A DNA stretch of 36,485 nt from contig JAFTAB010000117.1 in assembly GCA_017458745.1 (NCBI GenBank), positions 1 through 36,485 on the forward strand, in the 5' to 3' direction. Every line of letters begins with the position of its first letter. The stretch's first letter is position 1. Shown piece by piece: positions 1 through 6,810 of the stretch. The position numbers and the translations under genes were made by a program. The notes beneath the pieces were generated by a model, which saw nothing but the letters and a program-made list of their open reading frames with translations, searched no databases and was not told the origin of the DNA. The DNA comes from Schwartzia sp. (in: firmicutes) (GTDB taxonomy: Bacteria; Bacillota; Negativicutes; Selenomonadales; Selenomonadaceae).

Positions 1-143
1 CGCATTATGAGTCCTGCGTGCGTATACCTATGATATCCGAGTCGCGCTCATTGAATTTATCGAATGCCGTTGCCGTGGCATCATATGAGGCTTTGCGCCA
101 GCTCAATTGTAAAGGGCTAAAACAAGAAGGGAAATTAATTTAA
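1..143 (+). CDS. trmL: tRNA (cytidine(34)-2'-O)-methyltransferase, TrmL/SPOUT family (3' end only)
   Basis: The window opens inside a gene. In the frame whose first complete codon is at position 3, about 46 residues are read before a TAA at 141-143. They include RIPM followed by [19 protein letters not shown], the typical C-terminal signature of SPOUT methyltransferases of the TrmL (YibK/CspR) group, where this loop belongs to the knotted SAM-binding site. TrmL 2'-O-methylates the wobble nucleotide of certain leucine tRNAs. The 5' part lies outside the window, so length and start cannot be judged. murB follows 19 bp downstream on the same strand, so the two are probably co-transcribed. Other SPOUT 2'-O-methyltransferases share this tail, so the exact target is less certain than the family. 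Confidence 0.85.
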   Translation, partial: HYESCVRIPMISESRSLNLSNAVAVASYEALRQLNCKGLKQEGKLI

Positions 144-162
144 TAAAAAAGGAAGACATAAT

Positions 163-1083
163 TTGGATAATCAAAAATATAAAAAAATAATTGATGCGTT
201 AAATGAATTTCTGCCAAATGATAATATTTTGCTCGACGAGCCAATGAGGCTTCATACGACGTTTCGCGTTGGCGGGCCTGCCGATATTTTTGTGCTGCCA
301 TCGTCTGTAGATGAGCTGAAAAAGATTTTTGAGGCTGCGAGAAAATTTGATGTTCCTGTCACTGTCTTGGGGAACGGCTCAAATGTGCTTGTGAGTGATC
401 GTGGGATTCGTGGCGTTGTCATTGAAATTGGGAAAAATCTTTCATTTATTCGCAGGGATGGCGCCACGCTTTTTATCGGAGCCGGCACAATACTCGGGGC
501 GGCCTCAAAATTTGCAATGGAACATGGACTGACGGGGCTGGAGTTCGCGGTGGGAATCCCCGGGAGCGTCGGAGGCGCGGCGTATATGAACGCCGGCGCT
601 TACGACGGTGAAATGAAAAATGTCATTAAAAGCGTAAAATCACTTGATATTAATGGCAACTTGCGCGAGCGAGAGGCAGGCGAGCTTGGGCTCGGGTACA
701 GGCAGAGCATCTTTCAGTCCAATGGAGAAATAATAGTTGAAATAGTTTTGTCACTGATGGTCGGTGATAAATCTTTGATTAAAGAGAAAATGGACGGCTT
801 CACAAAAAGACGCATGGAAAAGCAGCCTATTGAGCTGCCGAGCGCGGGAAGCACATTCAAGCGTCCAAAGGGATATTATGCCGGCACGCTGATTGAGAAC
901 GCGGGACTAAAAGGGCTTTCCTGCGGCGGGGCACAGGTCTCGCCGAAGCACGCGGGATTCATTGTGAATACCGGCAACGCCACGGCGAGTGACATAATTG
1001 AACTCGTCAGGGAAGTGCAGCGGAGAGTTATGGAAAAGCATGGAGTCATGCTTGAGCCTGAGGTAAGGATAATAGGGGAATAG
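163..1083 (+). CDS. murB: UDP-N-acetylmuramate dehydrogenase (UDP-N-acetylenolpyruvoylglucosamine reductase)
   Basis: The 306-residue cytoplasmic flavoenzyme reduces UDP-GlcNAc-enolpyruvate to UDP-MurNAc with NADPH, an early step of peptidoglycan precursor synthesis. Visible signatures are TTFRVGGPAD near residues 32-41, the FAD-binding GNGSNVLVSD (70-79), GIPGSVGGAAYMNAGAY (131-147), Arg180 in GYRQS, the proton-donor Ser230 in SAGSTFKRP and Glu300 near the C-terminus. Length and motif spacing fit the short type II MurB of Firmicutes. The start is TTG at 163, preceded by an AAAGGA ribosome site at 148-153; no better start lies nearby. The TAG stop at 1081-1083 is itself the first three bases of a repeated motif, TAGCATCGGATAAAA. 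Confidence 0.97.
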   Translation: MDNQKYKKIIDALNEFLPNDNILLDEPMRLHTTFRVGGPADIFVLPSSVDELKKIFEAARKFDVPVTVLGNGSNVLVSDRGIRGVVIEIGKNLSFIRRDGATLFIGAGTILGAASKFAMEHGLTGLEFAVGIPGSVGGAAYMNAGAYDGEMKNVIKSVKSLDINGNLREREAGELGLGYRQSIFQSNGEIIVEIVLSLMVGDKSLIKEKMDGFTKRRMEKQPIELPSAGSTFKRPKGYYAGTLIENAGLKGLSCGGAQVSPKHAGFIVNTGNATASDIIELVREVQRRVMEKHGVMLEPEVRIIGE

Positions 1084-1095
1084 CATCGGATAAAA
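1081..1095. repeat. Terminal motif of the 34.8-kb repeat family, overlapping the murB stop
   Basis: TAGCATCGGATAAAA at 1081-1095 is identical to 15 bases inside the repeat elements at 3416-3429 and 34934-34948. Only this end motif is present here; no hairpins accompany it. The murB stop codon is formed by its first three bases. It may be the remnant of a longer copy, or a short sequence recurring for another reason. Confidence 0.45.
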
Positions 1096-1124
1096 GCCGA
1101 AATTAATTTTAGGGAGTGATTTTT

Positions 1125-2735
1125 ATGCGTTTGCGTTTTTTAGGGGCGGCTCGTACTGTCACAGGCTCATCATATCTGATTGAGACAAATGACAAAAAAT
1201 TTCTGATTGATTGCGGGATGTTTCAGGGCGCAAGGCGTATCAGGTCATTGAATTATGAGGAATTTGCCTATAATCCCGGTGAGATTGATTGCCTTTTATT
1301 GACGCACGCGCATGTGGATCATTGCGGGCTTATCCCAAAACTATGCCGCGAAGGATTTGGGGGACCGGTATATGCTACAAAGACGACGACTGAGCTGGCG
1401 ATGATAATGCTCCCCGACTCCGCGCATATACAGGAGGCGGATGCGGAACTGCAAAATCGCAAGGGGCAAAGGAGCGGTGATGCGCCCGTAAAGCCGCTGT
1501 ACACGCTTCAGGATGCCTCAAACGCGCTGAAGCGTTTTTCGATTGTATCATATGACACGGAGCTTGAGCTTTCGGATAATGTCAAAGCGGTTTTCCGCGA
1601 CGCCGGGCATATCATCGGCTCTGCTATTATCGAGCTGTACGTCACCGAAAATGGGAAGACGACAAAGCTGGTGTTTTCCGGAGATCTGGGGCAACCTGAC
1701 CAGCCCATAATAAAAGATCCGACCATAATCAATGGCGCTGATTTTATCGTCGTGGAGTCAACTTATGGCGACAGGATTCATCAGATTTATGACAAGGAGG
1801 AGACGCTCGCCGAGATTATAAATGACACCATGGACAGAGGTGGCAATCTCATAATTCCCTCATTTGCCGTTGGCAGGACGCAAACGCTTTTGTATTATTT
1901 CTACAAGTTATGGAAAGCGGGGCGCATAGACGATGTCCCGATAATCCTTGATAGTCCGCTTGCAATCGCCGCGACGAGGATTTTCATGCGCAACAGTCAG
2001 GATTTTGATGAGGATGCCATCGCGCTCTTCAATAAAAACGGGAATATCTCCGAGCTTCCGCAGCTAAGAATTTGCGAGACGGCGGCTGAGTCAAAGGCAC
2101 TGAACAGCTCGGAGGGATCGGCGATAATCATATCCGCGAGCGGAATGGCCGATGCGGGGCGCATACTCCATCATCTGAAGCACAATCTTTGGCGCCCGGA
2201 GTCAACGATACTATTTGTTGGGTATCAGGCCGAGGGAAGCCTTGGGCGTCGCCTCGTCGAGGGGATGAAGCGCGTGAGGGTAATGGGCGAGGAGATAGCC
2301 GTCAGGGCAAAAATAATGATGCTGGATGGTTTTTCCGCTCATGCGGATGAGCGTCAGATTGTTGATTGGCTGGGTCATTTCAATAAGCCAAGGCCTGCCA
2401 AGGTGTTCATTGTTCATGGTGAGACGCCGGCGCAGGAGGCAATTAAAAGCGAAATTCAAAAGGAGCTCGCGCTTGAGGCGTATATTCCTTTCCGCGGCGA
2501 CGCGGCGGAGATAGAGGGCAGAGCCTGCAAGATGGAACTTTCGACAATTCCATCTGTTTCCGTGGAAAAGGACATGGAGGAGATACTGAAGAATTTCGAT
2601 GCCGACTACAGGGCAGTGAGAAAGAAGCTGCTGCAGCTTGTGATAAAGCGGCCTGAGCTAATGGAGCCAATCATTCGCACGCTGGAAAAGGGATGGAAAT
2701 ATCTGAAGCGTCTTTTCGCGGCATATAATATTTGA
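1125..2735 (+). CDS. MBL-fold/beta-CASP metallo-hydrolase, RNA-processing type
   Basis: The product (536 residues) is a beta-CASP metallo-beta-lactamase-fold protein of the CPSF/RNase J superfamily, members of which act as zinc-dependent RNA nucleases. The N-terminal MBL part carries HAHVDHCG (His61, His63, Asp65, His66), and SGDLG follows later. The beta-CASP part contains ESTYGD, an IPSFAVGRTQ stretch and SGMADAGR; the terminal MBL segment has GFSAHAD and VHGE. About 70 residues beyond the conserved core form a predicted helical tail. The start is ATG 1125, set by AGGGAG at 1111-1116; an in-frame GTG at 1116 lies on top of that site. It ends at a bidirectional terminator facing lptA. The RNA substrate is unknown, and it is not RNase J itself on visible motifs. 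Confidence 0.88.
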   Translation: MRLRFLGAARTVTGSSYLIETNDKKFLIDCGMFQGARRIRSLNYEEFAYNPGEIDCLLLTHAHVDHCGLIPKLCREGFGGPVYATKTTTELAMIMLPDSAHIQEADAELQNRKGQRSGDAPVKPLYTLQDASNALKRFSIVSYDTELELSDNVKAVFRDAGHIIGSAIIELYVTENGKTTKLVFSGDLGQPDQPIIKDPTIINGADFIVVESTYGDRIHQIYDKEETLAEIINDTMDRGGNLIIPSFAVGRTQTLLYYFYKLWKAGRIDDVPIILDSPLAIAATRIFMRNSQDFDEDAIALFNKNGNISELPQLRICETAAESKALNSSEGSAIIISASGMADAGRILHHLKHNLWRPESTILFVGYQAEGSLGRRLVEGMKRVRVMGEEIAVRAKIMMLDGFSAHADERQIVDWLGHFNKPRPAKVFIVHGETPAQEAIKSEIQKELALEAYIPFRGDAAEIEGRACKMELSTIPSVSVEKDMEEILKNFDADYRAVRKKLLQLVIKRPELMEPIIRTLEKGWKYLKRLFAAYNI

Positions 2736-2781
2736 AATAAAAAACGGCATCGTGAAAATTTTCGCGATGCCGCTTTTATTT
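2736..2781. terminator. Bidirectional intrinsic terminator between the convergent MBL gene and lptA
   Basis: A 14-bp self-complementary hairpin with one G-T wobble spans 2745-2772 (arms start CGGCATCG and end CGATGCCG). It is flanked by A-rich sequence on the left and T-rich sequence on the right, so it can terminate transcription from both sides. It occupies almost the whole gap between two converging genes. Confidence 0.9.
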
Positions 2782-2792
2782 ATTGACGCGTT

Positions 2793-3293
2793 TTATTCCT
2801 CTAAAATAAATTCACCTGTTATTACGTTATATTGCAAATGATTAATTTTCCTCGTGTTGCCTGCCTCCGTAATCTTGACATTGTTTTTGAAATCTGCGAT
2901 TTTTGTGTCCCAGCTGAAAGAAGCGTTGTCAGCGGTTATTTTTAAATCGCCGCGCTCGAAGAGCGTGTTGCCGTTTATATCCGCGCTGTTGCTGCCGCCA
3001 GCCACATGGAGAACATCGCCCCTGAAAAATATGTCGTCCTGACGAAGCGTGATGTTGTCCTGGGCCCATACCTCAAGTGTAGCGATGCTGACCTGCGCAT
3101 GGTCGGCCTTGATGACTCTGTTGCTCCATGAGACAGTGACATTGCCGTCGAGCACATAACGCATAGTCGAGAAATCGAAGCGCTGTGAATCTGATTTTAT
3201 GTCCGGTTTTTCGGCGAAACAGACTGCGCTCATAACGAGCAAGGAAAAAAGCGTCAGAGAAAGAATGTGAAAAAGTTTTTTCAGCGAGTTCAT
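2793..3293 (-). CDS. LptA/OstA-family periplasmic protein
   Basis: The 166-residue protein has a clear Sec signal peptide (MNSLKK, a hydrophobic stretch, then cleavage near VCFA-EKPD). The mature part is a beta-strand-rich OstA/LptA domain with the repeating strand pattern seen in DFSTMRYVLDGNVTVSW and RVIKADHAQV. LptA forms the periplasmic bridge that carries lipopolysaccharide to the outer membrane, so its presence in a Firmicute-like gene order suggests a diderm. The start is ATG 3293, preceded on the minus strand by GAAGGGAAG; a TTG 18 bp further upstream overlaps that site and is rejected. The gene stands alone, convergent with the MBL gene and divergent from dgt, so lptB, lptC and lptF/G must be elsewhere. 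It could be a paralogue rather than the main LptA. Confidence 0.8.
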   Translation of the reverse strand: MNSLKKLFHILSLTLFSLLVMSAVCFAEKPDIKSDSQRFDFSTMRYVLDGNVTVSWSNRVIKADHAQVSIATLEVWAQDNITLRQDDIFFRGDVLHVAGGSNSADINGNTLFERGDLKITADNASFSWDTKIADFKNNVKITEAGNTRKINHLQYNVITGEFILEE

Positions 3294-3380
3294 ATAAAAG
3301 CTTCCCTTCAAATTTATTTCAGTTGGATTTTACATATTTTCCATGAAAAAAAGGGAAAAACGGCGTATTTGTCGAATAAC

Positions 3381-3430
3381 ATAAAATGAGACTTATTTTT
3401 ATTTTAGTACCCGTTAGCATCGGATAAAAA
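3381..3430. repeat. Short (internally deleted) copy of the 34.8-kb intergenic repeat
   Basis: Positions 3381-3397 (ATAAAATGAGACTTATT) match 34819-34835 exactly, and 3405-3429 match 34924-34948 with two differences (the CCCGTTAGCATCGG part is identical). The 88 bp of hairpins lying between these blocks at 34.8 kb are replaced here by seven T/A bases. The copy lies in the lptA/dgt divergent region, upstream of the dgt ribosome site. Confidence 0.75.
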
Positions 3431-3477
3431 TGATTTTTATAATAGTTATTAAAATGCTGTTGGGAGGTTGTGGCATC

Positions 3478-4518
3478 ATGATGAGCGTCAGGGAACGCAC
3501 CGAGGAAATTGAGTATGAGATCCTTTCTGAGGATGCAGCGAAGAGCCGTGAGGCAAAACGCAAACATCCCATTGATGTTTGCCCTTTCCGTACATCGTTT
3601 CAGCGTGATCGCGACCGAATTCTTCACTCGAAATCTTTTCGTCGGCTGAAGCACAAGACGCAGGTTTATATAATGTCGGGTGATCACTACAGGACTAGAA
3701 TGACGCATAGCCTTGAAGTGGCGCAAATATCGCGCACCATAGCGCGAGGCCTTCGCCTCAATGAGGATCTTGTTGAGGCGATTGCTTTGGGGCATGATGT
3801 AGGGCATACGCCTTTTGGTCATTCGGGCGAGGCAATACTTGATAATCTGACAGGGCATTTTGCGCATAATGAGCAGAGCCTACGCATTGTTGAGTATTTG
3901 GAGCGCGACTGGGAGGGGCTTAATCTCACATATGAGGTCAAAGACGGCATTGTAAATCATACCGGTTCCGGCACGCCGAAGACGCTTGAAGGTAAAATCG
4001 TTCATATTGCGGATAGAATAGCTTACCTTTGTCATGATTATGATGACAGTCTTAGGGCGGGGCTGCTTAGTCCTTCCGATTTGCCGGCAGTGGTTTCCGA
4101 AAGGATCGGCACGGCGCACTCTGATATGATCACGGGGCTGGTCTCCGATGTTATCACGTCCTCGGAAGGGACTCATGACATTGTAATGTCGCCAAATGTT
4201 GATGAGGTTATGACCGCTTTCAGAAGTTTCATGTTTGAGCATATTTATCATTCAAAGGAGCTCGCGCATGAACGTGAACAGGCAGGATTTGTTCTGACGG
4301 AGCTTTATAAGCATTTCATCAAGCATTTCGATCATCTGCCAAGGGCTTTTCGTGAGCGCGAGGAAAAATGGGGAAGACAGCAGATTGTCGTCGACTATGT
4401 GGCCGGATTGACTGACAGCTATGCCGTCCAGCTTTTCAGCGAGATATTTGTTCCGCCTGTCGGCATGGTGTCGGGGCGGCTTGCCGAGCCGGGCATTGAT
4501 GTTCTCCATAAGCGGTAA
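3478..4518 (+). CDS. dgt: Deoxyguanosinetriphosphate triphosphohydrolase-like protein (HD domain)
   Basis: This HD-domain dNTP triphosphohydrolase (346 residues) cleaves dGTP or other dNTPs to the nucleoside and triphosphate, helping to set dNTP pools. It shows FRTSFQRDRDRILHSKSFRRLKHKTQV, the typical N-terminal signature, then the metal-binding residues His77 in MTHSLE and His106-Asp107 in LGHDVGHTPFGH, and a later HIADRIAYLCHD. The start is ATG 3478, served by GGGAGG at 3462-3467; the frame continues upstream to 3430 but those codons lie under the ribosome site and the repeat. It is the first gene of the dgt-dnaG-rpoD order common in Firmicutes, which ties it to replication. An A/T-only palindrome follows the stop. 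Confidence 0.92.
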   Translation: MMSVRERTEEIEYEILSEDAAKSREAKRKHPIDVCPFRTSFQRDRDRILHSKSFRRLKHKTQVYIMSGDHYRTRMTHSLEVAQISRTIARGLRLNEDLVEAIALGHDVGHTPFGHSGEAILDNLTGHFAHNEQSLRIVEYLERDWEGLNLTYEVKDGIVNHTGSGTPKTLEGKIVHIADRIAYLCHDYDDSLRAGLLSPSDLPAVVSERIGTAHSDMITGLVSDVITSSEGTHDIVMSPNVDEVMTAFRSFMFEHIYHSKELAHEREQAGFVLTELYKHFIKHFDHLPRAFREREEKWGRQQIVVDYVAGLTDSYAVQLFSEIFVPPVGMVSGRLAEPGIDVLHKR

Positions 4519-4588
4519 AATTTCTTTTCAAAAAATTATTAAAAAATTTTTTTAATAAAAAAGGAAATTTCATTTTTTTATTGAATAT

Positions 4589-4594
4589 TATAAT
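4589..4594 (+). promoter_or_regulatory. Possible -10 element for dnaG
   Basis: TATAAT lies at 4589-4594. The best -35-like sequence, TTTCAT at 4568-4573, is only 15 bp away, so the assignment is weak in this very A/T-rich stretch. Confidence 0.3.
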
Positions 4595-4642
4595 TGCGGA
4601 AAAAAGGATTTTAGAATTTCTGTTTTAGAAAAAAGGTGATTA

Positions 4643-4714
4643 ATGATTTGGCGAGCTTTGCGGGAAAAGATTCGGCGAGTAAGCGGACGATATAATCGGC
4701 GTTTCCTCAAATGA
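4643..4714 (+). CDS. Possible 23-residue Arg-rich small ORF upstream of dnaG
   Basis: ATG 4643 follows AAAGGTGATTA, a reasonable ribosome site, and the frame ends at TGA 4712. The peptide has seven Arg and two Lys in 23 residues, with Trp3 and scattered hydrophobic residues, which would make a strongly basic helix. It would be translated between the possible -10 at 4589 and the dnaG start, so it could be a leader peptide. I do not recognise it. Frames of this length arise by chance, and only conservation would make it a gene. Confidence 0.25.
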   Translation: MIWRALREKIRRVSGRYNRRFLK

Positions 4715-4756
4715 TGCCAGTGTACTGACACGATGATGATTGAACAATGACACCGC

Positions 4757-4837
4757 CTATGCCGCCATCTGCGTCGTTGTCGTCAGTCGGCATAGCACCG
4801 CTGTGCTTCCTTCTGAAACAGTCTGGTGGACTGTTTC
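4757..4837. repeat. GTCGTC-type palindromic intergenic repeat, copy 1
   Basis: CTATGCCG at 4757-4764 pairs with CGGCATAG at 4788-4795; GCATA at 4790 pairs with TGTGC at 4802; and GAAACAGTC at 4815-4823 pairs perfectly with GACTGTTTC at 4829-4837 around a 5-nt loop. The core (CCGCCAT, GCGT, TCGTCG/TCGTCA, GGCATAGC, CTGTGC) also occurs in the same order at 18708-18757 upstream of def, so this looks like a dispersed element. Confidence 0.6.
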
Positions 4838-4914
4838 TCCCAGCATTTGAGAAATATGCGACGCCGTTTTTTATTCAAAATCATCGTGGGTTGCATCAAG
4901 AGGTGGCATGTGAA

Positions 4915-6720
4915 ATGAGAAGCCCTGAGTGGGATGCTTTCACGGCTCGTGTGCGTGAGTCATCTGACATCCTGCGCGTCGTGGGGGCATATGTTTCGCT
5001 AAAGCAAAAGGGCAATAATTATTGGGCGTGTTGCCCTTTTCATAATGAAAAAACACCGTCATTTTCAGTTTCGCCGGACAAAGGGCTGTTTTATTGTTTT
5101 GGCTGCCACGCTGGCGGCGATGTCTTTAAATTCATTTCCATGATTGAGAATGTGAATTATGGCGAGGCTATAAAGTTGCAGGCGGAGCGACTTGGCATAC
5201 CGCTGCCCAGCAGGAAACGTGATGCCAAGGAAATTGCCCGAGACCAAAAAATTGCCGATATGCAGAAAGTAATGGCAATGGCTCGCGATTTTTTTCATAG
5301 CTGTCTTGTGAATACCAGATACGGCGTTTCAGGGCTGAAATATTTGCATGGTCGCGGTATTAATGATGATACAATTAAAAATTTCGCTCTTGGTTTTGCG
5401 CCAAATTCATTTGAAAAGCTGAAAAATGCTTTTATGAAGCGCGGCATATCCGAGCAGCTTTTGCTTGATTGCGGCCTCATTAAAAGGCGGCAGGACGGGA
5501 GCGGGACATATGACACCTTCAGAAATCGCGTCATGATTCCGATAGCCGATGAGATGTCACGTGTTGTCGCTTTCGGCGGCAGGGTGATGGATGACGCGCT
5601 CCCGAAATATCTCAATTCTCCCGAGACAATGATTTTTAATAAAAGAAAAATGCTTTTCGGGTTAGATCGCGCCAAAAAAGCAATCGGCAATGAGAAGTAT
5701 GCCATACTTGTCGAGGGATACATGGACGCCATATCGCTTTCGAGCGCGGGCGTTAAGAACGTGGTCGCATCGCTTGGCACGGCTTTTACAGTTGAGCATG
5801 CCCGAAAAATTCTTCGTCATGCGCCCGAGGTTTGTTTTTGCTATGACAGTGATGAGGCCGGGCAAAAGGCCACTATCAGGGCACTTTCCATAATACGCGC
5901 CACGGGGGCCAAGGTGAGAGTGCTTGTGGTACCTGATGGCAAGGATCCGGATGAGTTCATAAGGCGACATGGAGCCGACGCTTTCAAGGAACTAGCTAAA
6001 AATGCTCTTTCTGTTCCTGATTTTGAAATAAATTACGCGTTGAGCCATAACGACATTAGGACAATGGACGGCAAGACAAATGTGCTTCATGCGATGATAC
6101 CTGTTATAGCTGCTTCAAATACGATTGAAAAGCTGGATTTGATTGAGCGGCTTTCGCGTGTGCTTTCGATTGAAGACGGCATAATAAAGCAGGAACTTTC
6201 TCATTACCGTGGGGCAGATGCTGGGAGCTATGCTGAAAGCAGCGTGAGAAAAAGGAAACTCGTCAGAAGCGTCGATGACGCTGTTATGAAAGCAGGGCGT
6301 GTTGTCGTTAGAGTGGCATGGGATGATGTCGGTACTCTTGCCCATATTTCGTCGCTCGTGCCGATCGACGAGTTCCCCGTGGCGACTCATTGCGAGATTT
6401 TGAAATATATCATGGCTTGCGACGAAAAAGGCGAAAAATATGATGAATCGTCGGCGATGGCAAATCTCAGCGAGGAGGCTGCATCTGAACTTTCACGTAT
6501 TTTGACGGATGATTTTGCAGGGGAATTGCCAAGAGATATTTATGACAAATGCGCGAAAGTCATTTATTTGACATATTTGAAAATGCTTTATGAGGAGCAT
6601 CGGATAAAAGCTGATGAGCTTGAGAAACAAGGAAAAAGCGATGAGGCACTCCGCGAGCTCGATGAAAGCAGACAAATTTTTGATAAAATAAATAGAATTA
6701 AGGAAACGAGAAATGGATGA
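4915..6720 (+). CDS. dnaG: DNA primase
   Basis: DnaG (601 residues) makes the RNA primers for lagging-strand replication and works with the replicative helicase. The N-terminal CHC2 zinc finger is intact (Cys40, His43, Cys61, Cys64). The catalytic core follows with the conserved GFAPNSF segment, then the TOPRIM domain with EGYMDAISL and CYDSDEAGQ, whose acidic residues bind the metals. The C-terminal part is the less conserved helicase-binding region, ending in a Lys/Glu-rich helix. The start is ATG 4915, 8 nt after AGGTGG at 4901-4906. The frame stays open for 56 codons upstream, but that stretch is the translated palindromic repeat and resembles no primase N-terminus. rpoD follows after 90 bp, the usual macromolecular-synthesis order. 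Confidence 0.97.
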   Translation: MRSPEWDAFTARVRESSDILRVVGAYVSLKQKGNNYWACCPFHNEKTPSFSVSPDKGLFYCFGCHAGGDVFKFISMIENVNYGEAIKLQAERLGIPLPSRKRDAKEIARDQKIADMQKVMAMARDFFHSCLVNTRYGVSGLKYLHGRGINDDTIKNFALGFAPNSFEKLKNAFMKRGISEQLLLDCGLIKRRQDGSGTYDTFRNRVMIPIADEMSRVVAFGGRVMDDALPKYLNSPETMIFNKRKMLFGLDRAKKAIGNEKYAILVEGYMDAISLSSAGVKNVVASLGTAFTVEHARKILRHAPEVCFCYDSDEAGQKATIRALSIIRATGAKVRVLVVPDGKDPDEFIRRHGADAFKELAKNALSVPDFEINYALSHNDIRTMDGKTNVLHAMIPVIAASNTIEKLDLIERLSRVLSIEDGIIKQELSHYRGADAGSYAESSVRKRKLVRSVDDAVMKAGRVVVRVAWDDVGTLAHISSLVPIDEFPVATHCEILKYIMACDEKGEKYDESSAMANLSEEAASELSRILTDDFAGELPRDIYDKCAKVIYLTYLKMLYEEHRIKADELEKQGKSDEALRELDESRQIFDKINRIKETRNG

Positions 6721-6810
6721 GAAATGGCAAAGACTGTTGAAACAAAATTTTTAGGATGCGATTTTTTTAAAAGCATCTTGAATAAATATATTTGAGAGGG
6801 GGCGGATAAA

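Larger units (their letters stand above)
4519..4914 (+). other. 396-bp dgt-dnaG intergenic region: AT palindrome, possible promoter, small ORF, repeat hairpins
   Basis: The gap is unusually long for this gene pair. It holds, in order: an A/T-only palindrome at 4536-4558 that may end dgt transcription; a TATAAT at 4589-4594 with no good -35; a 23-codon ORF at 4643-4714 behind AAAGGTGA; and a palindromic repeat at 4757-4837 related to one upstream of def. The dnaG reading frame runs open back to 4747 through the repeat, but the ribosome site at 4901-4906 places the start at 4915. Confidence 0.7.

Noticed and set aside
2211-2459. Antisense open frames over the MBL gene, and similar long minus-strand frames over rpoD (7245-7769) and dnaG (5295-5780)
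   Set aside because: They mirror the codon pattern of well-identified genes on the other strand, have no ribosome sites and no recognisable domains.
6596-6611. AGCATCGGATAAAAGC inside dnaG is identical over 16 bases to the motif at the murB stop
   Set aside because: It encodes an unremarkable charged helix (EEHRIKADE) in frame with the rest of the primase tail, with no flanking repeat sequence, so convergence is likelier than an insertion.
6721-6810. Short frame and GATGC/GCATC hairpin between dnaG and rpoD
   Set aside because: The frame starts at 6713, overlaps the dnaG stop and is only 13 codons; the hairpin is short with a large loop and no T-run, too weak for a terminator.
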